NCBI GenBank assembly: GCA_015061915.1
Contig: SUVR01000017.1
Location: 1 to 39,935 of the forward strand
Origin: Lentisphaerota bacterium
GTDB taxonomy: Bacteria > Verrucomicrobiota > Lentisphaeria > Victivallales > UBA1829
DNA: 39,935 nucleotides
Reading direction: 5' to 3'
The translations under genes were made by a program, and so were the position numbers. Position 1 is the stretch's first letter, and the number at the start of each line of letters is the position of its first letter. Positions 1 through 8,568 of the stretch are shown here, piece after piece. The notes beneath the pieces are model-generated. The model made no database searches, was not told where the DNA came from, and saw nothing but the letters and a program-made list of their open reading frames with translations.

Positions 1-43
1 AGTCCGGTTCGATGCTAATGTAATGATTCAGTTGATTGTTCAT
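1..43 (-). CDS. Start of an unidentified protein, cut by the window edge
   Basis: Only the first 14 codons are visible, reading MNNQLNHYISIEPD from the ATG at 43. The start is supported by a strong ribosome binding site (AAAGGAG at 54-48, four bases upstream) and by a plausible promoter further upstream at 181-154. Too little sequence is present to assign a family. The gene lies downstream of the Gfo/Idh oxidoreductase on the same strand, but a terminator separates the two, so it is probably its own transcription unit. Confidence 0.6.
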   Translation of the reverse strand, partial: MNNQLNHYISIEPD

Positions 44-153
44 GTTACTCCTTTCGTCTGGCGTAAAATGAACTTTCAGCTGACTTTTTTCAAGTAATTT
101 TAATTTTTTATTTTGAAATTACCTCATTCGGATAAAAAACATCTCATCTCGGG

Positions 154-181
154 ACTATAGCATAAAAAACGGCGGAATCAA
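154..181 (-). promoter_or_regulatory. Putative sigma70 promoter for the gene starting at 43
   Basis: On the minus strand, TTGATT (181-176) and TATAGT (159-154) are separated by 16 bases. The promoter lies partly inside the terminator of the upstream oxidoreductase. It implies a leader of about 100 bases, which is AT-rich and holds a weak inverted repeat (GTAATTT at 94-100 with AAATTAC at 116-122). Confidence 0.45.
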
Positions 182-202
182 GTTTCAGAACTTGTCCCGC
201 CG
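164..202 (-). terminator. Rho-independent terminator of the Gfo/Idh gene
   Basis: On the minus strand CGGCGG (202-197) pairs with CCGCCG (175-170). An inner helix CAAGTT/AACTTG is capped by a CTGA loop. Six T residues follow (169-164). It sits about 60 bases past the stop codon of the oxidoreductase. Confidence 0.8.
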
Positions 203-265
203 CAACTTTTTTCGCAAAAAAAGTGATAAAAATGCCATAATCTGGTGTAAGATTGGCAATTTTCC

Positions 266-1450
266 TTACTTTATCTGCCCTTTTCCAAAATATTCGATCC
301 ATTCTGCCGGAACCGGCGGAACATCCTGCGGCATACAGCCGTTGCGCATGGATTCGTGTCCGAGGCAACCGGCGGCGACCGCATTCCGGGCGTCGATGGG
401 CGAGACAGGGATCGGCTTTTCATTCAGGATCGCATCCACAAAATCCGGCACGATATTGAAGTCGCAGCCGCCGTGTCCTTCCGTAGTGACCGGGGTCACA
501 TTGTAGATGATATCCGGCTTCTGGCGGGAGCCACGCTGGGTCCAGACATGGATCTGACATTCCCCGCCGAAATCCCCCACGTTTTCGATTCTGCCTTTCG
601 TGCCGATGAACGTGTAGTTCCGCTCGGAGTCCGGCGTGTACATACAGTGCATATAAGTCGCCTGGATCCCGTTTTCCAGCTGCATCATGACCATATTGTG
701 GTCTTCCACGTCCATATCCGGATTCATATTTTTCTGCTCCAACGGCGGCCAGGCGTCCTGACGGAACGCATATTTCCGGTCCGGCATGGTGCCCCGTTCG
801 TAACGGTCCGTGATCTGATTGTAAACGGAAAGACGCCCCATCCCCACGACCTTGGCGGGCGCAGCTCCGGCGATCCACTGGATGATGTCGATGTCGTGAC
901 ACCCCTTCTGCAGGAGCAGCCCGGTGGTGTTCCGCCGGTCCGCACACCAACTGCGGAAGTAGCAGCTGCCGTACGCCACAAAATGTCGGCACCAGACAGA
1001 CTGGATCTCCCCGATGATCCCGGAATCCACCAGTTCTTTCATCTTCTTCGTAAAGAGTGCATAACGCAGATTGTGTCCGATCATCAACCGGCTTTTCGTA
1101 CGGTATGCCGCCTCCAGAATGTGATCGCATCCCTCAATGGTGATCGCCATGGGTTTTTCCAGAAAGACCGCCTTGCCCGCTTCCAGACATTTCACCGCCA
1201 TTTCTTCGTGATACTGGTCACGCACCATGATAAACACGGCTTCCACCGCCGGATCGGCGATCAGTTCGTCCGCCGTTTCATAATATTTTGCCGGTTCGTC
1301 CGGATATTTTTCTTTCGTTTCCGCTAACTTGGCAGGATCCCGGTCCGCCACCGCCACGATCTCCGCTTTATCCCGGGGCAGCGCCAGAAACGGCAGTGCC
1401 GCCCGCAGGTTCTGATCTGCTCCGATGATCCCGACTTTCAATTTTTTCAT
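266..1450 (-). CDS. Gfo/Idh/MocA family oxidoreductase
   Basis: Predicted NAD(P)-dependent dehydrogenase of 394 residues, probably acting in the cytoplasm on a sugar, inositol or glycan-derived substrate that the sequence alone does not identify. The N-terminus has a Rossmann start (KVGIIGAD, residues 5-12), then AVADRDP around 33-39 and the family signature EKPM at 98-101. The C-terminal half is the usual alpha/beta substrate domain. The ATG at 1450 is chosen because GGAG lies six bases upstream and the Rossmann strand begins at once. The reading frame continues open further upstream, but that part runs across the divergent AraC gene and is spurious. It is divergently arranged with that AraC regulator, which suggests local control of sugar use. 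Confidence 0.9.
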   Translation of the reverse strand: MKKLKVGIIGADQNLRAALPFLALPRDKAEIVAVADRDPAKLAETKEKYPDEPAKYYETADELIADPAVEAVFIMVRDQYHEEMAVKCLEAGKAVFLEKPMAITIEGCDHILEAAYRTKSRLMIGHNLRYALFTKKMKELVDSGIIGEIQSVWCRHFVAYGSCYFRSWCADRRNTTGLLLQKGCHDIDIIQWIAGAAPAKVVGMGRLSVYNQITDRYERGTMPDRKYAFRQDAWPPLEQKNMNPDMDVEDHNMVMMQLENGIQATYMHCMYTPDSERNYTFIGTKGRIENVGDFGGECQIHVWTQRGSRQKPDIIYNVTPVTTEGHGGCDFNIVPDFVDAILNEKPIPVSPIDARNAVAAGCLGHESMRNGCMPQDVPPVPAEWIEYFGKGQIK

Positions 1451-1479
1451 ATTTTTCTCCGAATCGTTGAGTTTTCTGT

Positions 1480-1507
1480 TTGTTTTTCTAAAATACACTG
1501 CTATATT
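1480..1507 (+). promoter_or_regulatory. Putative promoter of the AraC-type regulator
   Basis: TTGTTT (1480-1485) and TATATT (1502-1507) are 16 bases apart. The -10 hexamer TATATT recurs in several other promoters of this window. The -35 is weak, as expected for a regulated gene. Confidence 0.4.
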
Positions 1508-1516
1508 GCGGGAAAC

Positions 1517-1554
1517 AACTGGATTTTTATTGCAAAAACAGGATTTTTTATGCA
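1517..1554 (+). repeat. Direct repeat pair over the AraC start codon, candidate operator
   Basis: AACTGGATTTTTATTGCA (1517-1534) and AACAGGATTTTTTATGCA (1537-1554) match at 15 of 18 positions and are offset by 20 bases, close to two helical turns. AraC-family proteins bind direct repeats with about this spacing. The second copy contains the ribosome binding site and start codon of the regulator, so binding could give autorepression. Confidence 0.4.
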
Positions 1555-2410
1555 CCGCATCACAAGCCGGAAACATTTGACCGAACTGCCGGAACTGCCT
1601 CTGCCCTTTTATGTGCGGTCCGTGGGGTACAACGAGGCGGATCCCGGATGGCGGGAAGTCTTCCCCGGCAACATGAAAAATTTTGTTCAGCTGTTCTGGA
1701 CGATCCGGGGTGAAGGGGAGTTTATTCTTGCAGACCGCACGATCCGGTCGGGACCGGGCGACATCTTTTACCGTCTGCCCGGAGAGAAGCACGCAGAACA
1801 CAACTGCGGCAGCTCGGAATGGTGTTATTTCTGGGTCACGTTCGATGGTCCCGGCGCAGCGGCGTTTATGGAAAGTTTCGGGTACGGCAGAGATGGTCTT
1901 CATGCCGGCGACTGCCCCGTACCTCTCTTTCTGGAGCTGGAACACCGGATCCGTCAGGAGGATGCCACGGCGCAGCGGAAAATGCTCTCGCTCTGTGTGG
2001 AGATCCTGACTCTTGCCGGAGGGAATGGTATCCAGCCGCAGGAACAGGATCTTTTCGAGCGGGCAATGCAGCTGATCCGGAAAAATTATACCGACTCCGC
2101 TCTGAATGTGGATTATCTCATCAAACAACTGGGGATCCACCGTTCCACACTGAACCGGCTGTTTGCGGCGAAAGGGAAATGCAGTCCCGGTGACCTGATC
2201 CGGTCTCTGCGTATGGAACACGCATTGGAACTGCTGCGGACCACCACTATGCCGGTGAAAGAAGCGGCATACGCCTCCGGCTTCAACGATCCCGCCTACT
2301 TCTGCCGCCGGATCCGGAAAGCCACGGGTATGACACCGGAGGAAATCCGGAAGAAAAAACAGAAAAAAGCGTCAAAAAGTCTGTTTGATTCTTGTTTTTT
2401 CACGAGGTGA
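1550..2410 (+). CDS. AraC-family transcriptional regulator
   Basis: DNA-binding regulator of 286 residues. Residues about 20-110 look like the cupin-type ligand domain of AraC/RhaS proteins, with GEGEFILADRTIRSGPGDIF forming the beta strands. The C-terminal domain carries two helix-turn-helix units (about 186-205, LNVDYLIKQLGIHRSTLNRL, and about 235-258, including YASGFNDPAYFCRR). A short basic tail rich in lysine follows. The start at 1550 has AGGA six bases upstream. It is transcribed away from the Gfo/Idh gene, which it may control, and also faces the ruvA-led gene run. The inducer is unknown. Confidence 0.92.
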   Translation: MHRITSRKHLTELPELPLPFYVRSVGYNEADPGWREVFPGNMKNFVQLFWTIRGEGEFILADRTIRSGPGDIFYRLPGEKHAEHNCGSSEWCYFWVTFDGPGAAAFMESFGYGRDGLHAGDCPVPLFLELEHRIRQEDATAQRKMLSLCVEILTLAGGNGIQPQEQDLFERAMQLIRKNYTDSALNVDYLIKQLGIHRSTLNRLFAAKGKCSPGDLIRSLRMEHALELLRTTTMPVKEAAYASGFNDPAYFCRRIRKATGMTPEEIRKKKQKKASKSLFDSCFFTR

Positions 2411-2457
2411 ATGTATCTTTAACACAACAGAACAACATAGAAACGGAGAAACGAATT

Positions 2458-3081
2458 ATGATCACACAACTTACCGGAACGCTGGTGAAGGCAGATCTCA
2501 CCACGGCGGTGCTGGATGTCAATGGCGTCGGCTACCTGATCTCCATCCCCATGAGTACCTTTGACGCCCTGCCCCGGGCGGGGGAAAAAACCACGCTGCT
2601 GACCCATATGCAGATCTCGGAAAACGATATTGCTCTTTATGGTTTTGCCACGGAACGGGAACGCACGGTATTTGGTATGCTGATCACAGTCAGCGGAATC
2701 GGTCCGAAAACGGCGCTGAACATTCTGAGCAGCCTGAACATTCCGGCGTTCTGTCAGGCGCTGGCATCTTCCGACATCAAATCGCTGAAACGGATCAACG
2801 GCATCGGTCCCAAGTCTGCGGAACGCATGATCGTGGAACTGCGGGATAAGATCGACAAGATCGCGCCGGAACTGGCGTTCGGTCTGCCTGAAGGCGGTAC
2901 AGAAGATACTGCCAGTCTGCGGGAAATCGAAGATGCCGTCAGCGCTCTGGAACAGCTGGGCTTCCAGCGGAACAAGATCCAGAAAGCCGTCACCGAACTT
3001 GCTTTGGCGCTGCCGGAAAACGAACGCAGTGTAGAAAATATTGTCCGGAAATCGCTGCAGGCGCTGCAGGCTCTCCGCTAA
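2458..3081 (+). CDS. ruvA: Holliday junction branch-migration protein RuvA
   Basis: RuvA tetramers bind Holliday junctions and load the RuvB motor during recombinational repair. The 207-residue length is normal for the family. The N-terminal OB fold starts at MITQLTGTLV. The two helix-hairpin-helix motifs VSGIGPKTALNIL (about residues 77-89) and INGIGPKSAERM (about 112-123) are intact, and a C-terminal RuvB-binding helical domain is present (about 155-207). The ATG at 2458 fits the family N-terminus and has GGAG nine bases upstream; an in-frame ATG at 2392 would add 22 unsupported residues overlapping the AraC gene. No ruvB or ruvC is nearby; instead ruvA heads a run of metabolic genes. Confidence 0.96.
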   Translation: MITQLTGTLVKADLTTAVLDVNGVGYLISIPMSTFDALPRAGEKTTLLTHMQISENDIALYGFATERERTVFGMLITVSGIGPKTALNILSSLNIPAFCQALASSDIKSLKRINGIGPKSAERMIVELRDKIDKIAPELAFGLPEGGTEDTASLREIEDAVSALEQLGFQRNKIQKAVTELALALPENERSVENIVRKSLQALQALR

Positions 3082-3106
3082 TAACATAACAGAAAGAAAA
3101 CCTCCT

Positions 3107-3934
3107 ATGAGTAAACCTGAACCTCTGCCGAAAACGCTCGAAGAACACCGCGAATATCTTTACGGGATCGTAAAACTGCAGCTTTTTTATCTCCATCTCC
3201 GTCAGACAGAACAGGATCCCAACGAACCTTTCCGGGATGCCATCCGGAACCGGGTGGATATCTACCGCAAAACCGAAGCAAATCCCGAAGCTCTGAATCC
3301 GGTGACGCTCCACTTTGACGAACCCGCGTGGCTCGTGATGGAAGATCAGGCGCTGGCACTCATGGAAAAATATAACTCCAGCTCCGAATCCGACCGCAAA
3401 AACTTTGAAGAAGAAGCATTCCTCGTCTTCAAGGATTCCATTGACCAGCGCTGCGAACGGGACTACCTGGATCCCTCCGGGCTGGCAAATTATCAGTGCG
3501 GCAGCCTCCGGCACAATCTGGAACTGGACCGGAACGGTTATCTGGGATTCCACATCGCAAACTCGGTCTGTCCCCACTCCATTTTTGATGATCCCCTGCA
3601 CATTCCCCGCTGTATGAAAGCGCTGGTGAAAGCAGCAGAAGAAACCTATCATGCCAAAGGTCTCACCACAGGCACCTGGCTGAACAGCTCCGAACGATGG
3701 CTCGCCTGTTTCCCGCAGGCATGGAAAGACAATCTTTCCGCTCCTGCCGATCCGGTAAGATCGGTGGCATGGCATTACGGCTGGTGGGGGCAGTTCATCT
3801 CGGCACGCCGTACCCTGCAGAAGAAGAACGCTGAATTCATGCGGGCAAACAAGACTTTCCCGTTCCTGCCCCGCGCTTCTCACGCAACCCTTGACGAATT
3901 CAAAGAACATCTGGCTCAATTCCCGGATCTGTAA
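3107..3934 (+). CDS. Unknown-family protein, first copy of a tandem pair
   Basis: A 275-residue protein I do not recognise with confidence. It has no signal peptide and no membrane segment, so it is probably cytoplasmic. It is rich in Trp, Tyr and charged residues. Conserved blocks shared with the next gene include residues about 9-27 (KTLEEHREYLYGIVKLQLF), the FEEEAFLVFKDSIDQRCERD segment, LGFHIANSV, and a WLNSSERW...CFP...WKDNL block. The FHI...SSERW...FP order vaguely recalls the C-terminal domain of some GNAT-like acyltransferases, but this is only a pattern resemblance. The start at 3107 matches the start of the paralogue exactly. Its upstream region carries only a weak AGAAAG site, and CCTCCT lies directly before the ATG. 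Confidence 0.85.
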   Translation: MSKPEPLPKTLEEHREYLYGIVKLQLFYLHLRQTEQDPNEPFRDAIRNRVDIYRKTEANPEALNPVTLHFDEPAWLVMEDQALALMEKYNSSSESDRKNFEEEAFLVFKDSIDQRCERDYLDPSGLANYQCGSLRHNLELDRNGYLGFHIANSVCPHSIFDDPLHIPRCMKALVKAAEETYHAKGLTTGTWLNSSERWLACFPQAWKDNLSAPADPVRSVAWHYGWWGQFISARRTLQKKNAEFMRANKTFPFLPRASHATLDEFKEHLAQFPDL

Positions 3935-3955
3935 TCAACAGGAAAGAATAATGTT

Positions 3956-4798
3956 ATGAGCAAACCGGAACCTCAACCGAAGACTCTCGAAGAACATCGC
4001 GAATATCTTTACGGAATCGTGAAGCTGCAGTTGTTCTATCTGCACGTGCGCCAAACCGAACTGGATCCCAACGAACCCTTCCGGGACGCCATCCGGAACC
4101 GGGTGGACATCTACCGCAAGACCGAAGCAAATCCCGGTCCTCTGAACCCGCCGGAATTGTATTTTGACACCCCCGCATGGACCGTTATGGAAGATCAGGC
4201 ACTGGCGTTGATGGAGAAATACAACTCCAGTTCTGAAGCCGACCGGAAAAACTTTGAGGAAGAAGCATTCCTCGTCTTCAAAGATTCCATTGACCAGCGT
4301 TGCGAACGGGACTACCGGGACACCTCCGTCCTCGCCCGTTATCAATGCGGAAGTCTGCGGCACGATCTGGAATTGCAGCCCTCCGGCTTTCTGGGGTTCC
4401 ACATTGCAAACTCCGTGGCGCCCCGCTCCATCTTTGATGATCCTCTCCACATCCCGCGCTGTCTCCGCGCCCTGCTCCGGGTGGCGGAAGAAGTCTATCA
4501 CGCCAAAGGACTTGCCACCAGAACCTGGCTGAACAGTTCCGAGCGCTGGATCGCCTGTTTCCCGAAAGTGTGGAAAGACAATCTTTCCGAGCCTGCCGAT
4601 CCCGTCCGTGCCGCCGCCTGGCATTACGGCTGGTGGGGACAGTTCATCTCCGCGCGGGGAACTCTGCAGAAGAAAAACGCAGCATTCATGCGGGCGAACA
4701 AGACTTTCCCCCTGCTTCCCCGTGCCTCTCAAGCAACGATCGCTGAATTCAAAGAATACCTTGCAAACATTCTCGACAACAACGAAACAGAAGGATAA
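3956..4798 (+). CDS. Unknown-family protein, second copy of the tandem pair
   Basis: A 280-residue protein, by eye about 80 percent identical to the preceding gene over its whole length, with divergence concentrated around residues 60-75, 120-145 and the C-terminal ten residues. The gene follows 21 bases after the first copy, with GGAAAG as ribosome binding site. Both copies are intact, and nucleotide identity is highest in the first 130 bases, so this is a fairly recent tandem duplication under continued protein-level constraint. The next gene, a TIM-barrel isomerase, starts six bases after the stop, suggesting cotranscription and a possible link to sugar metabolism. Function unknown. Confidence 0.85.
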   Translation: MSKPEPQPKTLEEHREYLYGIVKLQLFYLHVRQTELDPNEPFRDAIRNRVDIYRKTEANPGPLNPPELYFDTPAWTVMEDQALALMEKYNSSSEADRKNFEEEAFLVFKDSIDQRCERDYRDTSVLARYQCGSLRHDLELQPSGFLGFHIANSVAPRSIFDDPLHIPRCLRALLRVAEEVYHAKGLATRTWLNSSERWIACFPKVWKDNLSEPADPVRAAAWHYGWWGQFISARGTLQKKNAAFMRANKTFPLLPRASQATIAEFKEYLANILDNNETEG

Positions 4799-4804
4799 TT
4801 CATT

Positions 4805-5707
4805 ATGGGTAACCGTATTTATACTGCCGCCAGCTGCACGTTCGGCTCGTATATCGATGAAGCAATGGAACGGGCGCTCCGCCGCAATCGCTTCAAAAAT
4901 ATGGAGTTCGATGCAGGGATCGTTCATTACAAGAAGGATGAACGCGCCGATCAGACCATCGCACGGATGCAGAGTATGGTGAAGGATGGCGCCATCGTTC
5001 TCAAGTCCAATCACCTGCCCTGGCCCACAGAACTGAACATTTCCAGCTATGAAGAAGCCGACCGCGCGGCTGCCTGCGAAAACACCCGTAAACTCATCCT
5101 CAAACTGGAAGAATTGGGGCTCGGCTCTCCCGCTTACACCTTCCACGGCGGCACCGAACCCACCACCGATGAGGAACGGGCACACCGTCTGGCGCAGACC
5201 CGCAAATCCATTGCCGAACTTGCCCCCTTCTTTGCCGAACGCAATGCCCAGATGAACGTGGAGATCCTGCCCCGTTCCTGCGGCGGAAACTGCGTGGAGG
5301 AAATGCAGTATTTCATGGACGGTCAGCCCGACAATGTGGGGATCGTGTTTGACGTGAACCATGTGATGAACCGGGCGGAACAGCTGCCGGAGATGATCCG
5401 TACCCTCGCTCCCCGCATCCACGCTTTCCACCTCTCCGACTACGACAACGTGGACGAACAGCACTGGACGATCCCCCACTGCGGCACCATCAACTGGCAG
5501 GCGGTCATGGCGGCGATCCGGGAGATCAAGCAGGATGTCTATATGATCTTTGAGACCCATTGCCCCCAGAGCGTTACCTGGCGCGGCAATACGGAATATG
5601 ACGGGATCATCCGTATGGCGGAATACTCCGCATACTATCTGGAAAACGTGGAGCGCTTTGCCGAACTGGACCGTGCGTTCAACGACTTCCAGCTCCCCGG
5701 GAACTGA
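4805..5707 (+). CDS. Sugar phosphate isomerase/epimerase family protein (TIM barrel)
   Basis: A 300-residue member of the xylose isomerase-like / AP endonuclease 2 TIM-barrel superfamily, typically divalent-metal-dependent epimerases or isomerases of sugars and inositols. Candidate barrel-end residues are visible: H70 (KSNHLPWP), H114 (FHGG), E153 (VEILPRS), D183 and H186 (FDVNHV), H209 and D212 (FHLSDYD) and E250 (IFETH). The length is typical. The start at 4805 has AAGGA upstream, and spacing to both neighbours is only five or six bases, so it is translated from a shared message with the paralogue pair and the GH32-like gene. The exact substrate cannot be told. Confidence 0.88.
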   Translation: MGNRIYTAASCTFGSYIDEAMERALRRNRFKNMEFDAGIVHYKKDERADQTIARMQSMVKDGAIVLKSNHLPWPTELNISSYEEADRAAACENTRKLILKLEELGLGSPAYTFHGGTEPTTDEERAHRLAQTRKSIAELAPFFAERNAQMNVEILPRSCGGNCVEEMQYFMDGQPDNVGIVFDVNHVMNRAEQLPEMIRTLAPRIHAFHLSDYDNVDEQHWTIPHCGTINWQAVMAAIREIKQDVYMIFETHCPQSVTWRGNTEYDGIIRMAEYSAYYLENVERFAELDRAFNDFQLPGN

Positions 5708-5712
5708 TCAAC

Positions 5713-7707
5713 ATGATCCGGTACAGACACGAAGTTTTTTCCTTCGATCCGGCAAAACAGAGTGCAGAGCAAAATTCGTTCACCCTCTTTGCGGAATGGG
5801 ATTTTCATGCGGTTGAACCCGGCGTTCTGCTGGAGCAGTCCGGGGCGATCCGCATCTCCAAGCGGTACGCCGCCGATGTCAACTGCGAAAATGATTTTCA
5901 GCATCTGACGCAGGATCTTCAGCAGCAGAAAGTTTTTGACGATGCCCAGCATTACAGCTCCTTTCCCATGCCGGACGGCTCTGTGCCGGTCATCGAAGCG
6001 GAGGTACAAATCCGGGATGAAGATCACCCCGACTGGCGCGCCATCCGGATCGGCTTTCCCGTGTCGCTTTATCAACCGGGTACACACAGACTGATTCTCC
6101 ATTGCGATGGCGTCCGCCTGTTGATGCTGGTCGATGGCGAGCCTGCCGACGAACATTTTATCTACGGCACGGTCCCGTTCACAGACCGGACCAATACGGA
6201 AACATTTTTCACTCCGGCGCTGATCCCGGAAATTGCGGTCCGGCACGAAGAAAAAGATCATTCCATCCAGTATTTCTCCACTGCCGGATTTAATTCCTGG
6301 GTGGGAGATGTGGTGCCCTACGCACACAACGGCATAGTTCATATGTTCTATCTGCTGGACCGCCGGCATCACGCCAGCCGCTTCGGTACCGGATCCCATT
6401 ACTACGGACACCTGACCAGTACGGACCTGATCCACTGGGAGGAGCAGGAACCGGTAGGCACGCTGGAACATCAATGGGAGTCCTGCGGCACCGGAACGCC
6501 GTTCTATCACAACGGGAAATATTATTTTGCCTACGGACTGCACACTGACCGGTTCATCCCCCGCGAGAAAAATGCCGGTGAGATCCTCTATCGGGAATTT
6601 CTGGAGACCGGGAAAACGACGGCAAGAGATTTTGCCGATCTCATCGCCGCCGGGACTATGCCCGAAGGAATGACCTATGCTGTCAGCAGCGATGGACTCC
6701 ACTTTGAAAAGTCCGGCAAACTGCCCTGTTTCTGCGAAAATCCCAGCGTCTATACCATGCCGGACAACACGCTCCGGATGTACGCAAACGGTCTCTGGAC
6801 CGCCGACAATCCGGACGGACCGTGGACCTGTCTGGACAGCTCCTTCCCCCCGGAAGGGAAGAACTCAACTATGCGAAACACGCTGGAATGTCCCTCCTTC
6901 TTCGAGTGGGGCGGGCATTACTACCTGATCGTGGGCATGGACGGCATGTACGCCTCCGCCACGCCCGGTTTTGAGGTCTTCGATGACTTCGCCGCAGAGG
7001 GACGGGATATTTACGACGGCTTGATCGTTCCCATGGTCTTCCCCTTCCGGAATGACCGCCGCCTCATTGCCGGCTGGGTGTTCCCTTTCGGCAGCTATCT
7101 GGTCATACGGGAACTGGTGCAGTTGAGCGATCATTATCTGGGGATCAAGTGGTGTCCGGAGCTGATCCCGTCCGCAAAGAAGACAGAGAAACTGACACCG
7201 GATGCCCCCTTCAAACGGCAGGCGGATGATCTCTGCTTCGACCTGACGATCGACGGCTCCGCTGGCGGCAGGATCGCTCTGCTTTTCCGGGATAAGGATG
7301 GCAACGGCTGTGAGTTCCAGCTGGATCTGGATGACCGGTCCGCACAGATCGAATCCATTGCACCGGCAGATACTCCCTTCCGTCCCCTGCTCCTCACCAT
7401 GCGGGAACAGGTGGCACTGCACCGGGATGAGCTGACCATCTTCAAGGATCTTCCCACAGTGACCAAGTTCAAATGCCACGTTTACAGCCGGGATTTCCGT
7501 CTGGATAAACTGCAGAACACGGATCAGGTCTTCACCCTCCGGCTCCGATTGAAACAGGATCAAAAATTCCCTGCTGCGCTGCTGGATGCGGAAATCGCCG
7601 GAGTCCGCACCATGTTCTCCCTGCGTCCGGGTCTGAATGTGGAGACGATACAAGTCCTGACCGACCGATCTGCAAAGATCCTGAACGCAAAAATATTGGA
7701 GTTTTGA
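5713..7707 (+). CDS. GH32-like glycoside hydrolase (five-bladed beta-propeller)
   Basis: A 664-residue protein resembling clan GH-J enzymes such as levanases and invertases. An N-terminal beta domain (about 1-180) precedes the propeller. The candidate nucleophile is D199 in SWVGDVVPYAHNG, followed by HMFYLLDRRHH and YYGHLTSTDLIHWEE, the usual blade 1-2 pattern. The motif ECPSFFEW at 392-399 matches the family ECP acid/base motif. A C-terminal beta-sandwich-like domain follows (about 490-664). The WMNDPN signature is not conserved (NSWVGD instead), so the substrate may not be a fructan. There is no signal peptide, which suggests action on imported sugars. It starts five bases after the epimerase. 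Confidence 0.75.
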   Translation: MIRYRHEVFSFDPAKQSAEQNSFTLFAEWDFHAVEPGVLLEQSGAIRISKRYAADVNCENDFQHLTQDLQQQKVFDDAQHYSSFPMPDGSVPVIEAEVQIRDEDHPDWRAIRIGFPVSLYQPGTHRLILHCDGVRLLMLVDGEPADEHFIYGTVPFTDRTNTETFFTPALIPEIAVRHEEKDHSIQYFSTAGFNSWVGDVVPYAHNGIVHMFYLLDRRHHASRFGTGSHYYGHLTSTDLIHWEEQEPVGTLEHQWESCGTGTPFYHNGKYYFAYGLHTDRFIPREKNAGEILYREFLETGKTTARDFADLIAAGTMPEGMTYAVSSDGLHFEKSGKLPCFCENPSVYTMPDNTLRMYANGLWTADNPDGPWTCLDSSFPPEGKNSTMRNTLECPSFFEWGGHYYLIVGMDGMYASATPGFEVFDDFAAEGRDIYDGLIVPMVFPFRNDRRLIAGWVFPFGSYLVIRELVQLSDHYLGIKWCPELIPSAKKTEKLTPDAPFKRQADDLCFDLTIDGSAGGRIALLFRDKDGNGCEFQLDLDDRSAQIESIAPADTPFRPLLLTMREQVALHRDELTIFKDLPTVTKFKCHVYSRDFRLDKLQNTDQVFTLRLRLKQDQKFPAALLDAEIAGVRTMFSLRPGLNVETIQVLTDRSAKILNAKILEF

Positions 7708-7714
7708 ATAAGTT

Positions 7715-8527
7715 ATGATTACTTTTGAAAAAGAGAAATGTACCCGCTGCGGAGCTTGTATGAGAGATTGTCTCGGCGGCACGATCGTCCGGGATGAAGC
7801 GGGATTCCCCACGATCCCCGAACCGGAATTCTGCATTGACTGCGGTCATTGCTACGCGATCTGTCCGCAGGGTGCAGTCAACTTTCACGGACACAGTGCG
7901 GACGGCACCTCCAACCGTCCCCTGCCCCCGCCGGAACAGATGGAAGCACTGCTGAAACAGCGTCGCAGCTGCCGTTTTTACAAGCCGGACCCGATCGCAC
8001 CGGAGAAGATGGAAAAGCTCAAAGAGATCCTGCATTATTCCCCCACGGGCTGCAACGATCACCGGCTGATCTTTTTCATTGCGGAAGATCCGGCAGAGAT
8101 GGAGGCGGTCCGTTCTCTTGTCTCAAAACGCCTGAAGACGTTTATCAAAACGGGGATCCCGGGGCTGATCCTGCCCGCATCCAAACGCTATTTCTCCCTG
8201 ATCGATGAGGGATACGATGTAATCTTCCGGGGTGCGCCTCATTTTGTGCTGGTCTCCACCCCATCTTTCGCACCCTGCGCCGGTTGGGATGCAAAAATTG
8301 CCCTTTCCTACTTTGATACCTACGCACAAAGTCTGGGGCTCGGCACCTGCTGGTGCGGATTCGGTGTCTGGGCGTACCGTCTGATCCCCTCCCTGCGCCG
8401 GAAGCTCAAACTGCCCTTCTTTTACAAGGTGGATGCCATGATGCTTTTCGGGGAACCGGCGATCCAATACGCAAGACCGACTGCTCCGGAACCGATGCGA
8501 ATCGATCCCATCCGGTTCAAAGCATGA
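7715..8527 (+). CDS. Ferredoxin-nitroreductase fusion protein
   Basis: A 270-residue fusion. Residues 1-60 form a two-cluster ferredoxin with C9, C12, C15, C19 and C40, C43, C46, C50, each set followed by the typical gap, suited to two 4Fe-4S clusters. Residues about 72-270 are an FMN-dependent nitroreductase domain with the RRSCRFY start (83-89), SPTGCNDH and a GLGTCWCGF block. It probably passes electrons from a low-potential donor to an organic acceptor in the cytoplasm. The gene begins seven bases after the hydrolase and precedes an FAD oxidoreductase, so the pair may share a redox step in sugar breakdown. Confidence 0.9.
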   Translation: MITFEKEKCTRCGACMRDCLGGTIVRDEAGFPTIPEPEFCIDCGHCYAICPQGAVNFHGHSADGTSNRPLPPPEQMEALLKQRRSCRFYKPDPIAPEKMEKLKEILHYSPTGCNDHRLIFFIAEDPAEMEAVRSLVSKRLKTFIKTGIPGLILPASKRYFSLIDEGYDVIFRGAPHFVLVSTPSFAPCAGWDAKIALSYFDTYAQSLGLGTCWCGFGVWAYRLIPSLRRKLKLPFFYKVDAMMLFGEPAIQYARPTAPEPMRIDPIRFKA

Positions 8528-8568
8528 TCAAACGCTGAAAAAAATATATTTCTGCAGGAGAAAATTTT

